Numbered from the stretch's first letter, positions 1-7,637 are shown. The stretch is DNA of 10,405 bases from an uncultured Clostridium sp. (GCA_958438515.1 CAUBRZ010000028.1:1-10405), one strand, 5' to 3'. Program-made: numbers and translations. The notes: generated from the sequence alone by a model not told the origin.

Positions 1-2
1 AA

Positions 3-146
3 AGAGAAGATAAATGGAAAAGAAAGTTAATAAATGTACAATTACCGGAACAGTGTAAAAACTGTTCTTTTTTGGAAGTTATAAACCTAGATAAGCAGAT
101 AGTAAGATGTCCTTATAGGGTTAAAGAGAGGTGCTTGATTAAATGA
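3..146 (+). CDS. Small four-cysteine phage protein, C-terminal part (5' end outside window)
   Basis: An open frame runs from the left edge to a TGA at 144-146 with no start codon I would trust inside the window, so only the last 47 residues are seen. They contain two cysteine pairs: a CKNC motif at about residues 18-21 of the visible part, and two more cysteines about 21-27 residues later (RCPYRVKERC). This spacing suggests a small zinc-binding fold, which is an inference from the cysteines only. The stop overlaps the next start as ATGA (143-146), the tight coupling seen elsewhere in this window, which supports the frame being real. I do not recognise a named family. Short cysteine-rich proteins are common just upstream of terminase genes in phages of low-GC Gram-positives. 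Confidence 0.6.
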   Translation, partial: REDKWKRKLINVQLPEQCKNCSFLEVINLDKQIVRCPYRVKERCLIK

Positions 147-469
147 AATTTAAGATAAATAATAAAACATGGTATATAAAAGAATTATCACAAGAACAGA
201 TGAAAGAAGAACTAAAAAAACATTATGAAAATCCAGACTTGAATGGTAAGTATTATGGATTAACATATGCAGATATACAAACAATATTTTTGGATAAAGA
301 TTTATGCCCAGATAGGAAAAGAAGCACCTTATTACATGAATTAGGGCATTGTTACATAATTACATATATAACACATCAAGATAGAAACTACAATGAAGAA
401 GATGTAGTAGATATAATATCAAATTCACACGATATTATAAGAAATATAGTAGATAAGTATTTCAAATAA
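143..469 (+). CDS. Small HExxH metallopeptidase-like protein (ImmA/IrrE-like)
   Basis: The 108-residue protein has HELGH at residues 65-69, the zinc-binding and catalytic signature of gluzincin-type peptidases. It is preceded by a hydrophobic helix start (STLLHELGH), as in the ImmA/IrrE family. Acidic residues at 85-86 (NEEDVVD) could supply the third zinc ligand. In ImmA, such a domain cleaves a phage repressor, but no repressor or helix-turn-helix partner is visible here and the protein is shorter than full ImmA proteins. It may therefore have another substrate. Its start overlaps the upstream stop as ATGA, and the terminase small subunit begins 22 bases after its stop, so it appears to belong to the packaging operon. 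The motif is seen directly; the family assignment is likely; the substrate is unknown. Confidence 0.7.
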   Translation: MKFKINNKTWYIKELSQEQMKEELKKHYENPDLNGKYYGLTYADIQTIFLDKDLCPDRKRSTLLHELGHCYIITYITHQDRNYNEEDVVDIISNSHDIIRNIVDKYFK

Positions 470-491
470 ATGGAAAGAGAGGTAATCTTAT

Positions 492-1040
492 ATGACAGAT
501 GCACAAAAAAGATTTTGTGATGAATATTTAATAGACCTTAATGCAACAAGAGCATATAAGGTTGCTTATTCAAGGTGCAAAAAAGATGAAACAGCTAATG
601 TGAATGGTAGCAAATTACTAAGAAATACTAAGGTTCAAGAATACATATCTAAAAAGCAAAAAGAAATAGAAAAAAGAACAGAAGTTACACAAGATATGGT
701 AATAAAAGAGTTAGCAGCAATAGCTTTTTCAAAGGCAAGTGATTATGCAAAATTGAAGAAAATGAAAAGAAATGTACCAGTATTTGACGGAGAAGATATA
801 GTTGATTACAAGGAAGAAGAATATACTGGAATAGAGTTTACTCCTACAGATGAATTGACAGAAGAACAGAAAAAAGCATTATCTGGGATAAAAGAAGGTA
901 AATTTGGAATACAAGTAGATTCATGTGATAAAGTTAAGGCTCTTGAATTATTAGGAAAACATTTAGGAATATTCAACGACATAAATGTCAATATGAAAAA
1001 TGCAGTACAAGTAGAATTAGTAGATGATGTAAATGAATAA
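492..1040 (+). CDS. terS: Phage terminase small subunit
   Basis: This 182-residue protein begins with the N-terminal pattern of the Terminase_2 family (TDAQKRFCDEYLIDLNATRAY, then a second helix and LLRNTKVQEYI). That region is the helix-turn-helix DNA-binding head that recognises the packaging site. A charged helical stretch at about residues 50-80 (KKQKEIEKRTEVTQDMVIKEL) fits the oligomerisation part, and the C-terminal third is acidic. Length is in the usual range for this family. AGAGAGG at 475-482 supports the ATG at 492. Its end overlaps the large subunit by 8 bases (1033-1040), which implies translational coupling, and the order TerS-TerL-portal is standard. It would form a ring that hands phage DNA to TerL. 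Confidence 0.93.
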   Translation: MTDAQKRFCDEYLIDLNATRAYKVAYSRCKKDETANVNGSKLLRNTKVQEYISKKQKEIEKRTEVTQDMVIKELAAIAFSKASDYAKLKKMKRNVPVFDGEDIVDYKEEEYTGIEFTPTDELTEEQKKALSGIKEGKFGIQVDSCDKVKALELLGKHLGIFNDINVNMKNAVQVELVDDVNE

Positions 1041-2352
1041 AGAAAGAATAAGTTTACAAGAATTAACTGGCAAAGGATATGCTACATTTTGGAACTTCAA
1101 AGGTGATGAAGTTATAATAATGGGTTCAAAAGGTAGTAAAAAATCAAAAACTATAGCATTAAGATGGATGAAACTATTAAAACAATATCCAAGAGCTTGT
1201 TTATTGGCAATGAGAGATACGGCACTTACTATAAAAGATAGCGTATATGCAGATTTGGTTTGGGCAGCTAAAAAATTAAAAGTTTATGACGAATGGAAAT
1301 TTACAACAAATCCACTATTAGCAGTTAATAAATACACAGGACAAAAAATATTTTTTAGAGGATTAGATGACTGGGAAAAACTAGCTTCAATAACAATAGA
1401 TGATCCTAATTTAGTTTTATGTTGGGGTTGGTTTGAAGAAGCATTTGAAATAGATAAAAAAGATACTTATGATAAAGTAAAAATGTCTATAAGAGGTAAA
1501 ATGCCAGAGGGATATTTTAATCAAACTGTTGCAAGTTTTAATCCTTGGAATGAGCAACATTTCATTGTAAAGGAACTAACGAGTAAATTAACCCCAAATG
1601 AACAGACACTAACAGAAAAAGGTAAACAAGAACTAATAGTTGAAGACGAACAAGAATTTGAATATCAAGGCAAAATGGTAAAAGAGAAAGTAAGTCAACT
1701 ATTAATGATAACAAATTATAAACTAAATGAATTTTTGGATGTTAAAGACTATGCTAGATATGAAAAAAAGAAAAAAGAAGATTATGAAGATTACAAAACA
1801 TCAGGATTAGGAATGCCTGGTGTAAGCAAAGGTTTAATATTTAGAAATTGGCACATAGAAGATACAGAAAAATATAAAAATACATTTGAATTAATCAGAA
1901 GAGGTTTGGACTTTGGATATAGTTCAGACCCTTCTGCTTTTTTGCAGTTCAATGTAGATTTAAAAGCGAAAAGAATTGTAGTTTTTGACGAATTTGGAGC
2001 CACAGAATTAACAAATGAAATGTTGGCTAATGAGTTAAAAAGAAGAATAGAACCATATGCGTTAATTAAGGCTGATGCAGCAGAACCTAAAAGTATAGCA
2101 GAATTAAATAATTTAGGAATAAATGCAATACCAGCACAGAAAGGACCTGATAGTGTGTTACATGGAATTAAATGGCTAAAAGGGTTTGAAATAATAGTTG
2201 ACCCTAAATGTAAAGGATTAATAAATGAATTAGGATTATATAGATGGAAAACAGATAAACAGGACAATCCATTAAACATACCAGAAGATAAAAACAATCA
2301 TTATATAGATGCACTAAGATATGGTAGCGATGATTTATATTTAAGAAATTAG
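1033..2352 (+). CDS. terL: Phage terminase large subunit (packaging ATPase-nuclease)
   Basis: The 439-residue protein has the two-domain plan of PBSX/XtmB-type large terminases. The ATPase domain carries a Walker A loop at 31-40 (GSKGSKKSKT), a KKS variant common in this subfamily, and a Walker B strand ending in catalytic EE at 135-136 (LVLCWGWFEEA). An ASFNPW motif at 167-172 probably couples ATP hydrolysis to DNA movement. The RNase H-like nuclease domain shows its three acidic residues in order: D293 (GLDFGY), D348 (ADAAEPK) and D426 (HYIDALRY). The enzyme cuts concatemeric DNA and pumps it through the portal. No clear SD precedes ATG 1033. Initiation probably depends on coupling to terS, whose last 8 bases overlap. 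A later ATG at 1120 would remove the strand before Walker A and is unlikely. Confidence 0.96.
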   Translation: MNKERISLQELTGKGYATFWNFKGDEVIIMGSKGSKKSKTIALRWMKLLKQYPRACLLAMRDTALTIKDSVYADLVWAAKKLKVYDEWKFTTNPLLAVNKYTGQKIFFRGLDDWEKLASITIDDPNLVLCWGWFEEAFEIDKKDTYDKVKMSIRGKMPEGYFNQTVASFNPWNEQHFIVKELTSKLTPNEQTLTEKGKQELIVEDEQEFEYQGKMVKEKVSQLLMITNYKLNEFLDVKDYARYEKKKKEDYEDYKTSGLGMPGVSKGLIFRNWHIEDTEKYKNTFELIRRGLDFGYSSDPSAFLQFNVDLKAKRIVVFDEFGATELTNEMLANELKRRIEPYALIKADAAEPKSIAELNNLGINAIPAQKGPDSVLHGIKWLKGFEIIVDPKCKGLINELGLYRWKTDKQDNPLNIPEDKNNHYIDALRYGSDDLYLRN

Positions 2353-2363
2353 GAGGCAGTTAG

Positions 2364-3881
2364 ATGGCGATAGAAAGTAAAATAATCAAAGAACTAATAA
2401 CTCAATTTAATATGTCAGATGTAAAAAGAAAAATGCTAGAGGGTGAAAGATATTTTAGAGATAAAAATGATATATTAAAAAAAGATTTAAATAGTTATAC
2501 AGTGTTTGACCAAAACACTGGAAATAGAAAGAAAATTGTTAATGAGAATAAATCTGATGAGCATATACCTCATGGTTTTTATTGGAAACAAGTAAACCAA
2601 AAGAAGATATATGTATGTGGGAAGCCAATAACTATATCATATAATAGTCCGGTTGATGAAGAAAAGAAAGATACTGCTAAAAGAGCTGAAAAGAAAATAA
2701 CGAACATGGTGTGGAATACTTTAGGCGCTAACTTTGAAAAGCTTATAAAAAATAGACTAAAAGAGGCAAGTAATAAAGGAAGAGCATGGCTACATCCTAA
2801 TTACAGAAATGGGAAATTAGTATTTGAAAAATATCCATCAGAAGAATGTATTCCTATTTATGATAATGAAACACAAACATATTTAACGGGATTTCTACAT
2901 TTCTATACAATACAAGATTTAACAGGAGATAAACCAGAAGATAGAATATATGTTGAATATTGGGATGAGAAAGAAGTAAGGTATTTTATTGAAACTAAAG
3001 TTGGAGATACAACAGTATATTTAGAAGATGTTACTAGAGAAAGACCAGAATGCCATTGGTATAGAGAAATATACGATAATGCTCTAAATAATCTAAAAGG
3101 AGTAGAAAAACACAGCTGGGGTAAAGTACCATTTATTGAAATAGAAAATAATGAAGAAAAAATGACAGACTTAGAACCTATAAAACCATTAATAGATGCC
3201 TACGATTTGATAAATAGCAATTTTGTAAATACAGTAGAGGATTTAAAGGAAATTATATGGTTAATAAATGGGTATGGGGCAGAAAACTTACTAGCATTAA
3301 TAGAAAATTTAAAGGTTAATGGAGTAGCAAGAACAAATGACACAACAGGGAAAATAGATGCTAAATTATTGCCAATTCCATACGAAGCAAGGCAAGCATT
3401 ACTAAAAGGATTAAAAGAACTTATATATGAGTTTGGTAGAGCAGTAGATACAAGTAATAAAGATTTAATTGGACAAGCCCCAAGTGGTGTTTCATTAGAA
3501 TTTTTATATACAGATTTAGACATGAAAGCAGATGACTGCATAGGAGGACTTACAAGTGCTATACATGAAGTTTTGTGGTATGTATTACAAGATTTAAAAA
3601 TGCAAGGCAAAATACCACAAGAAATAAATGAATTTGATTTTAAAATAGAATTTAATAAGTCCAGAATATTTAATGAAAATGAAAAGATAACAACTTTAAA
3701 TAATGATACTATACTAAGCACAAAAACAAAACTTGAAAAACATCCTTTGTGCGATGATGTCGATATGGAATTACAAAGAATAAAGGAAGAACAAAAAGAA
3801 AAACTAAAAATGCAACAAGAAATATTTAATAATGCAGGAGGATTTGAAGATAATCACAACAATGAAGGTAATCAAGAATAG
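2364..3881 (+). CDS. Portal protein, SPP1 gp6 type
   Basis: This 505-residue protein matches the SPP1-gp6-like portal family in length (SPP1 gp6 is about 500 residues) and in position directly after TerL. Visible features are the early FDQNTGNRKKIVNENKSDE region, the wing segment with repeated tyrosines and YWDEKEVRYF around 210-220, the long helical stem region near LIDAYDLINSNFVNTVEDL (about 275-293), the crown region with SGVSLEFLYTDLDMKA (about 374-389), and an Asn/Gln/Glu-rich tail. Twelve copies would form the ring at one capsid vertex that serves as packaging motor base and DNA exit channel. AGGAGG at 2351-2356 overlaps the terL stop codon and lies 7 bases before the ATG, a strong SD. 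Family assignment is by sequence resemblance and context. Confidence 0.92.
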   Translation: MAIESKIIKELITQFNMSDVKRKMLEGERYFRDKNDILKKDLNSYTVFDQNTGNRKKIVNENKSDEHIPHGFYWKQVNQKKIYVCGKPITISYNSPVDEEKKDTAKRAEKKITNMVWNTLGANFEKLIKNRLKEASNKGRAWLHPNYRNGKLVFEKYPSEECIPIYDNETQTYLTGFLHFYTIQDLTGDKPEDRIYVEYWDEKEVRYFIETKVGDTTVYLEDVTRERPECHWYREIYDNALNNLKGVEKHSWGKVPFIEIENNEEKMTDLEPIKPLIDAYDLINSNFVNTVEDLKEIIWLINGYGAENLLALIENLKVNGVARTNDTTGKIDAKLLPIPYEARQALLKGLKELIYEFGRAVDTSNKDLIGQAPSGVSLEFLYTDLDMKADDCIGGLTSAIHEVLWYVLQDLKMQGKIPQEINEFDFKIEFNKSRIFNENEKITTLNNDTILSTKTKLEKHPLCDDVDMELQRIKEEQKEKLKMQQEIFNNAGGFEDNHNNEGNQE

Positions 3882-3892
3882 AGGTGGTTTAA

Positions 3893-5291
3893 ATGGCTAG
3901 AAAACCACTGGATTATTGGGAAAAAAGACAAACAGAGCTAATGAAAAGACTAGAAAAAGGTACTGAAAATACTATAAAAAGTTTAATACAATCATATGAG
4001 CAAGCTACTAAAAACATAAATAAAGAAATTAGTAGAATATATAAAAATTATAGTAAATCAGATGTACTTGATAAAAAAGCATTAAATCAATTACTAAACA
4101 AAAAAGAAACAGATACATATAGAAGAAATTTTTTAACTACAATAAATAATAATATAAAAAATGAAGAAATTAAGCAGAAAATGTTATTGAAATATAACGC
4201 ATCTGCTTATTCTTTTCGTATATCAAGATATGAACAGTTGCAAGAAAGTATAGATTTAGAATTAAAAAAGTTAGCAGATATAGAACAACAAATAACAGAG
4301 ATTAGATATGTAGATACGATAAAAGAAGGATATTACCACAATATATATAATGTTCAAAAAGCTACGGGATTAGGCTTTAGCTTTTCTCAAATAGATAACA
4401 GAACAATAAGTCTAATGCTAAATAAAAATTGGGTACCAAACCCATTAGCTACAGCATCTAATTTTTCGAAAAGAATATGGAACAATAGTGAGAAGCTAGG
4501 TAATTATTTAAGAACTAATTTTACAGCAGATACAATGTCAGGAAAATCAATAGTAAAGATAAGCAAAGAATTATCTGAGTATATGAATGTAGGGCTATTT
4601 AATGCTACTAGATTAGTAAGAACCGAAGTAAATCATTTTGCAAACGAATCAGAAATGTTATCATATGAAGAATTAGACATCAAAAAATATAGGTTTATAG
4701 CAACGTTAGATAATGTTACCTGTAAACATTGTGCAAAACTAGATAACAAAGAGTTTAATGTAAAAGATAGACAACCACGGTAAAAATTATCCACCTATAC
4801 ACCCGAACGACCGTTGTACAACAGTAGCAGTATTTGATGATGATATAACAGAAGGATTACAAAGAAGAGCAAAAGATGAAAATGAAAATACTATATTTGT
4901 ACCACATGATATGAAATATGAAGAATGGTCAATGAAGTATGCTCCAGAAAAATATAAAAAATATTACATTAATCCCAACTTGCCAAAAACAAAAGCTACT
5001 AAAGATAGTATATTAGATAAACAATTAGGCTTTTACAACGAAACTAATAATTTGAAATTTATTCCAAAAAGTAGTATAATATCTAATGTACATATTATTG
5101 CTGGAAATGGAACACAAACATTATTTAGAAGTGCTAATAAATACGCACAAACATATGGTGGAAAAGCACAAGAATGGACTAAAAAAGTTGGAAAAATAGA
5201 AAGCGATAAGTATGTATTCGATATACATTGGGTAGAACATAATATATATGGAAAGTATGATTTTAAATTGAAAGGAAAAACACTAAAATGA
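3893..5291 (+). CDS. Minor head protein (SPP1 gp7 / Mu F type) with extra C-terminal domain, needs +1 shift at 4778
   Basis: In the first frame the protein is 296 residues and ends at CGG-TAA (4778-4783). Skipping one base at CGG continues to the TGA at 5289-5291, giving 465 residues. The joined sequence reads FIATLDNVTCKHC, AKLDNKEFNVKDRQP, then GKNYPPIHPNDRC. This is the conserved core of gp7-type head morphogenesis proteins, with CKHC at 277-280 and the matching HPNDRC at 303-308 on opposite sides of the shift. The family is carried in the procapsid in a few copies and acts in assembly or DNA ejection. Residues 340-465 form an added domain (ending FDIHWVEHNIYGKYDFKLKG) that I cannot name firmly. 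Similar small nuclease- or toxin-like tails are known on phage minor head proteins. The part after 4783 has no SD or credible start of its own: ATG 4911 lacks one. AGAGGTGG precedes ATG 3893. Confidence 0.85.
4764..4783 (+). other. +1 frameshift window 1, CCA-CGG-TAA
   Basis: The first frame stops at 4781-4783 and the second is closed by a TAA at 4761-4763, so any shift must fall in 4764-4780. CGG is the last sense codon before the stop. Dropping its C gives proline-glycine, matching the DRQPG-NYPP motif of the gp7 family. The shift is +1 (or -2). A weak inverted repeat (ACAAC and GGT pairing with ACC and GTTGT at about 4841-4818 orientation, around 4771-4818) surrounds it but has a three-base bulge and a long loop. 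Confidence 0.8.
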
Positions 5292-5530
5292 AAGTAAAAT
5301 ATATAGGCGTGAGTTTTGGCGTAGAAGGACTTACAAATGGAAAAATATATGATGTAATAGGAATAGAAGATTATATGTTAAGAATAATAGACGATAGTGG
5401 AGAGGATTACTTGTATTCTGTAATAAAGCCATGTTCATTAGAAGATAGTTCAAAATGTGGTGAGTGGGAAATTGTAGAAGATAACAATAATAAAGATTTA
5501 GAAAAATTGTTATGTAAGGAGAGAAAATAG
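5288..5530 (+). CDS. Small phage protein, beta-rich, unknown function
   Basis: This 80-residue protein starts at an ATGA overlap with the minor head gene. Its core pattern, KVKYIGVSFGVEGLTNGKIYDVIGIE followed by LRIIDDSGEDYLYS and GEWEIVED, is a beta-rich, SH3-like arrangement that recurs in small accessory proteins of Firmicutes phages. I know no function for it. It has no signal peptide or membrane segment, and the last 15 residues are charged. Its coupling to the shifted frame of the upstream gene means translation here would depend on ribosomes that completed the +1 shift, unless it initiates independently. No strong SD precedes the ATG. It could be a head decoration or an early-type accessory gene inserted into the head module. 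Confidence 0.7.
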   Translation: MKVKYIGVSFGVEGLTNGKIYDVIGIEDYMLRIIDDSGEDYLYSVIKPCSLEDSSKCGEWEIVEDNNNKDLEKLLCKERK

Positions 5531-5680
5531 ATGTATAAGGCTGGTGACAAAGTAAAGCTAAAAAATGGCTGCATAGTAACGATAAGTGGGGAAGTATCAA
5601 GTATAGATATGACAGAAGGTTATACAACTTATGAAATGACTGTTATATCACCTGATATGATACAAGAAAAAATTAATTAG
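5531..5680 (+). CDS. Short phage protein of 49 residues, unknown function
   Basis: ATG 5531 directly follows the TAG of the previous gene, and an SD (AAGGAGAG, about 5516-5524) lies at good distance inside that gene. The 49-residue product opens MYKAGDKVKLKNGCIVTISG, a KOW/SH3-like beta-hairpin start, then EVSSIDMTEGYTTYEMTVIS. It looks like a single small beta-barrel, similar in style to the preceding 80-residue protein, so the two may be related accessory proteins. It is the last gene before a strong hairpin. No function can be assigned. The SD and tight spacing make it likely to be translated. Confidence 0.62.
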   Translation: MYKAGDKVKLKNGCIVTISGEVSSIDMTEGYTTYEMTVISPDMIQEKIN

Positions 5681-5706
5681 TTATTAATATTTTAAAATTA
5701 TAAATC

Positions 5707-5732
5707 AAGAGCTAGAAATAGCTCTTATTTTT
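5707..5732 (+). terminator. Hairpin with GAAA loop and T-run (Rho-independent terminator)
   Basis: A perfect 8-bp stem (AAGAGCTA at 5707-5714 with TAGCTCTT at 5719-5726) closes a GAAA tetraloop and is followed by ATTTTT. It lies 26 bases after the last small gene and before the leader of the scaffold gene. It probably ends or attenuates the packaging/portal transcript, separating it from the scaffold-coat unit. I saw no convincing promoter downstream, so read-through or antitermination may be needed. Confidence 0.75.
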
Positions 5733-5855
5733 ATGCCCTAGATATGGCTTTAAACTGTCTATTTTTATTACTCATTTGCTTGTGAGAATAAATAAAAAGC
5801 AACTTTTCGTACTGGTAGCACCAGAATAAAAAAAGCTAGAAAGGTAGGACCAATT
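5733..5855 (+). promoter_or_regulatory. Non-coding leader before the scaffold gene, with small hairpin
   Basis: This 123-base stretch has no supported gene. It contains a short hairpin at 5812-5824 (CTGGT, loop AGC, ACCAG) followed by an A-run, and ends with AAAGGTAGG, the SD for ATG 5856. I looked for paired -35 and -10 boxes and found none that I would defend: TTGCTT at 5776-5781 has no good partner at normal spacing. It may be a 5' leader that controls scaffold/coat expression, or it may hide a phage-specific promoter. Confidence 0.4.
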
Positions 5856-6452
5856 ATGGAATGGTTAAAAGAATTATTAAAAAATGCAGGAGTAGAAAAT
5901 GTAGATGAATTAGAAGGAAAGATATCTAAAGAATTACCAAAATATTTTAAACCTGCAAAAGAGTTTAACGAAATTAACGAAGAATTGAAAGTAGTTAAAG
6001 GAGAAAAGAAAACACTAGAAGATGACAAAAAGAAAGTTGAGGACGAGTACAACAACTTTAAAAAAGGCTCAATTAGTCAAGCTGATTATGAAGCTAAGAA
6101 AAAAGAAATTGAAGACAATTCAAAAACTGAAATAGAAAAAGTAAGACTAGAAAGCAAGATAGACTTAGCGATTAATAATGCTAAAGCTAAAAATGTTAAA
6201 TCAGTAAAAGCAAATCTTGATTTAGATAAAATTAAGTTAGACGGAGATAAGCTTTTAGGATTTGACGACCAAATAGAAGCATTGAAGAAAAGCGATGAAT
6301 ATCTATTTGAAATTGATAAAAGCGTAAATAAAGGATTAGGTGATGGTAATCCAAATAAAAGAAAAGAAGAAGACGGAAGTTATGATGATGACGATTTAGA
6401 TAATTTGTCAGATGAAGAATTTTTCGCACTTCAAGAAAAAAATAATAAATAA
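5856..6452 (+). CDS. Capsid scaffolding protein, GP20 family
   Basis: The 198-residue protein follows the Phage_GP20 scaffold plan. A short N-terminal helix (MEWLKELLKNAGVENVDELE) leads into a long charged coiled coil at about residues 45-85. The conserved segment NAKAKNVKSVKANLDLDKIKLDG lies near 109-131, followed by LGFDDQIEALKKSDEYLF. The C-terminus is very acidic (SYDDDDLDNLSDEEFF). Scaffolds of this type template coat assembly and leave or are degraded before DNA fills the head. The coat gene starts 17 bases after its stop, the usual pairing. AAAGGTAGGA just upstream supports ATG 5856. High Lys/Glu content is normal for the family. Confidence 0.92.
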   Translation: MEWLKELLKNAGVENVDELEGKISKELPKYFKPAKEFNEINEELKVVKGEKKTLEDDKKKVEDEYNNFKKGSISQADYEAKKKEIEDNSKTEIEKVRLESKIDLAINNAKAKNVKSVKANLDLDKIKLDGDKLLGFDDQIEALKKSDEYLFEIDKSVNKGLGDGNPNKRKEEDGSYDDDDLDNLSDEEFFALQEKNNK

Positions 6453-6469
6453 GAAAGAAGGAATTAATT

Positions 6470-7588
6470 ATGCCAAACAAAATATTAACATGTCAAAGAA
6501 TAGCAAGAGAAGCATTACCAATGCTTGTAAATAACTTAGTAGTACCTGAGTTATTTCATACTGATTATAGTAAAGATTTCGTAAAAGAGGGGGATACAAT
6601 TCAAGTTGAAAAACCAGCTCAATTTGAAGCAAAAGATTTTAAAGATAAAGTAACTATTCAAGAAATTAATCAAAAAAGTGTTCCAGTCGTTATGGATCAT
6701 ATCGCAGATGTATCTGTAGAAATCACATCTAAAGAATTAACTTTAGATAGAGTAGAATTTAATGAAAAAATATTAGCACCTATGATGGAAGCTATTGCAG
6801 AAAAAATCAACAAAGAAGGTCTTGAAATGTACAAAAATGTTTATAAAACATTAGGTACAGCAGGAACAACACCTTCAACAATAGAAGTAATGGCAAATGC
6901 TAGAGGACTATTAAATAAAGCTAAAGCACCAATGGGAAATAGATATGCTGTATGGGACCCAGATGCAGATGTAAAATTCTCTACAATAGATGCAATTTTA
7001 CATGCTGAAAAATCTGGAAGTACACAAGCATTAAGAGAAGGCTCTATCGGTAGAATACAAGGACTAGAAAACTTTATGTCTCAACAAGTTGCAGTACATG
7101 AAGCTGGAACATTTACAAAAGTTGCAACACCAAAAGTAAATGCTAAAGCAGAAGCTGGAGCTGAAACTATAGCAATAAAAGGTGGAAGTGGAGAAGAAAC
7201 ATTAGTTAAAGGTGATATATTTGCAATTAATGGACAACAATATGTTGTTAAAGAAGATGCAAAAGCAAGTACTGGAGTAGTTACTGTAAAAGTATATCCA
7301 TCTGTAGTAGAAGAAATTGCTGTAGACACAGATGTAACATTTATAGATAAAACTTCTGGAGGACATGTTGCTAACTTAGTATTCAATAAATTAGCATTTG
7401 CTTTCGTATCTAGAGCATTAGCATTACCAGTTGATGGTAGAGATTCTTATGTAATTTCTTATAAAGGATTAAACTTAAGAGTTGTATATGGTTATGATAT
7501 GACTACAAAGAAAAACATGCTATCTATTGATACTATTTATGGATTTGCACCATTATATCCATCATTAGCAGCAGTAGTACTAGGATAA
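6470..7588 (+). CDS. Major capsid protein, P22 coat (gp5) type
   Basis: The 372-residue protein resembles the P22-coat family, an HK97 fold. The N-terminus (IAREALPMLVNNLVVPELFHTDYSKDF, then GDTIQVEKP at 41-49) is the N-arm/E-loop side. AEKINKEGLEMYKN (110-123) is the long spine helix and ARGLLNKAKAPMGNRYAVWDP (144-164) the peripheral-domain start. Residues about 215-290 (AGAETIAIKGG, KGDIFAINGQQYVV, VVTVKVYPSV, TDVTFI) form a beta-rich insertion like the P22 I-domain. The C-terminus returns to the core (LNLRVVYGYDMTTKKNMLSIDTIYG). GAAGGA before ATG 6470 is a clear SD. A GAAA-loop hairpin follows the stop, consistent with separate tuning of this very abundant product. Confidence 0.93.
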   Translation: MPNKILTCQRIAREALPMLVNNLVVPELFHTDYSKDFVKEGDTIQVEKPAQFEAKDFKDKVTIQEINQKSVPVVMDHIADVSVEITSKELTLDRVEFNEKILAPMMEAIAEKINKEGLEMYKNVYKTLGTAGTTPSTIEVMANARGLLNKAKAPMGNRYAVWDPDADVKFSTIDAILHAEKSGSTQALREGSIGRIQGLENFMSQQVAVHEAGTFTKVATPKVNAKAEAGAETIAIKGGSGEETLVKGDIFAINGQQYVVKEDAKASTGVVTVKVYPSVVEEIAVDTDVTFIDKTSGGHVANLVFNKLAFAFVSRALALPVDGRDSYVISYKGLNLRVVYGYDMTTKKNMLSIDTIYGFAPLYPSLAAVVLG

Positions 7589-7591
7589 TAA

Positions 7592-7611
7592 AAGGCAGAG
7601 AAATCTGCCTT
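7592..7611 (+). terminator. GAAA-loop hairpin after the coat gene (terminator or mRNA stabiliser)
   Basis: A perfect 8-bp stem (AAGGCAGA at 7592-7599 with TCTGCCTT at 7604-7611) closes a GAAA loop only 4 bases after the coat stop codon. The following AATTTATTTATT is a weak T-run, so partial termination or protection of the coat mRNA 3' end is more likely than full termination. Genes continue on the same strand after it. Confidence 0.65.
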
Positions 7612-7637
7612 AATTTATTTATTAGGAGGAATGAAAA

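Noticed and set aside
1791..2297. Minus-strand open frames, also at 806-991, 3200-3721, 5331-5627, 5768-6055, 6232-6480, 7081-7386, 8062-8262, 8356-8907, 9472-9705 and 9989-10174
   Set aside because: They lie opposite well-supported plus-strand genes or span gene junctions, have skewed composition rich in Leu, Ser or Phe, and show no SD or recognisable domain. They are shadows of AT-rich coding DNA.
4778..4783. CGG reassigned to Trp or Gln as in some Firmicutes
   Set aside because: Changing only the amino acid cannot work: the next codon in frame is TAA, and the conserved motif continues one base over. A frame change is required.
4771..4818. Stem-loop as frameshift stimulator
   Set aside because: The inverted repeat is 5 bp plus 3 bp with a three-base bulge and a loop of nearly 30 bases, and nothing similar occurs at the other two sites.
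4911..5291. A separate 126-residue gene starting at ATG 4911
   Set aside because: No SD precedes this ATG, and the frame is open and conserved-looking back to 4764, encoding GKNYPPIHPNDRC, the missing half of the upstream motif. It is the shifted continuation of the minor head gene.
5776..5804. Sigma-70 promoter before the scaffold gene
   Set aside because: TTGCTT has no acceptable -10 box at 16-18 bases spacing, so I do not call a promoter.
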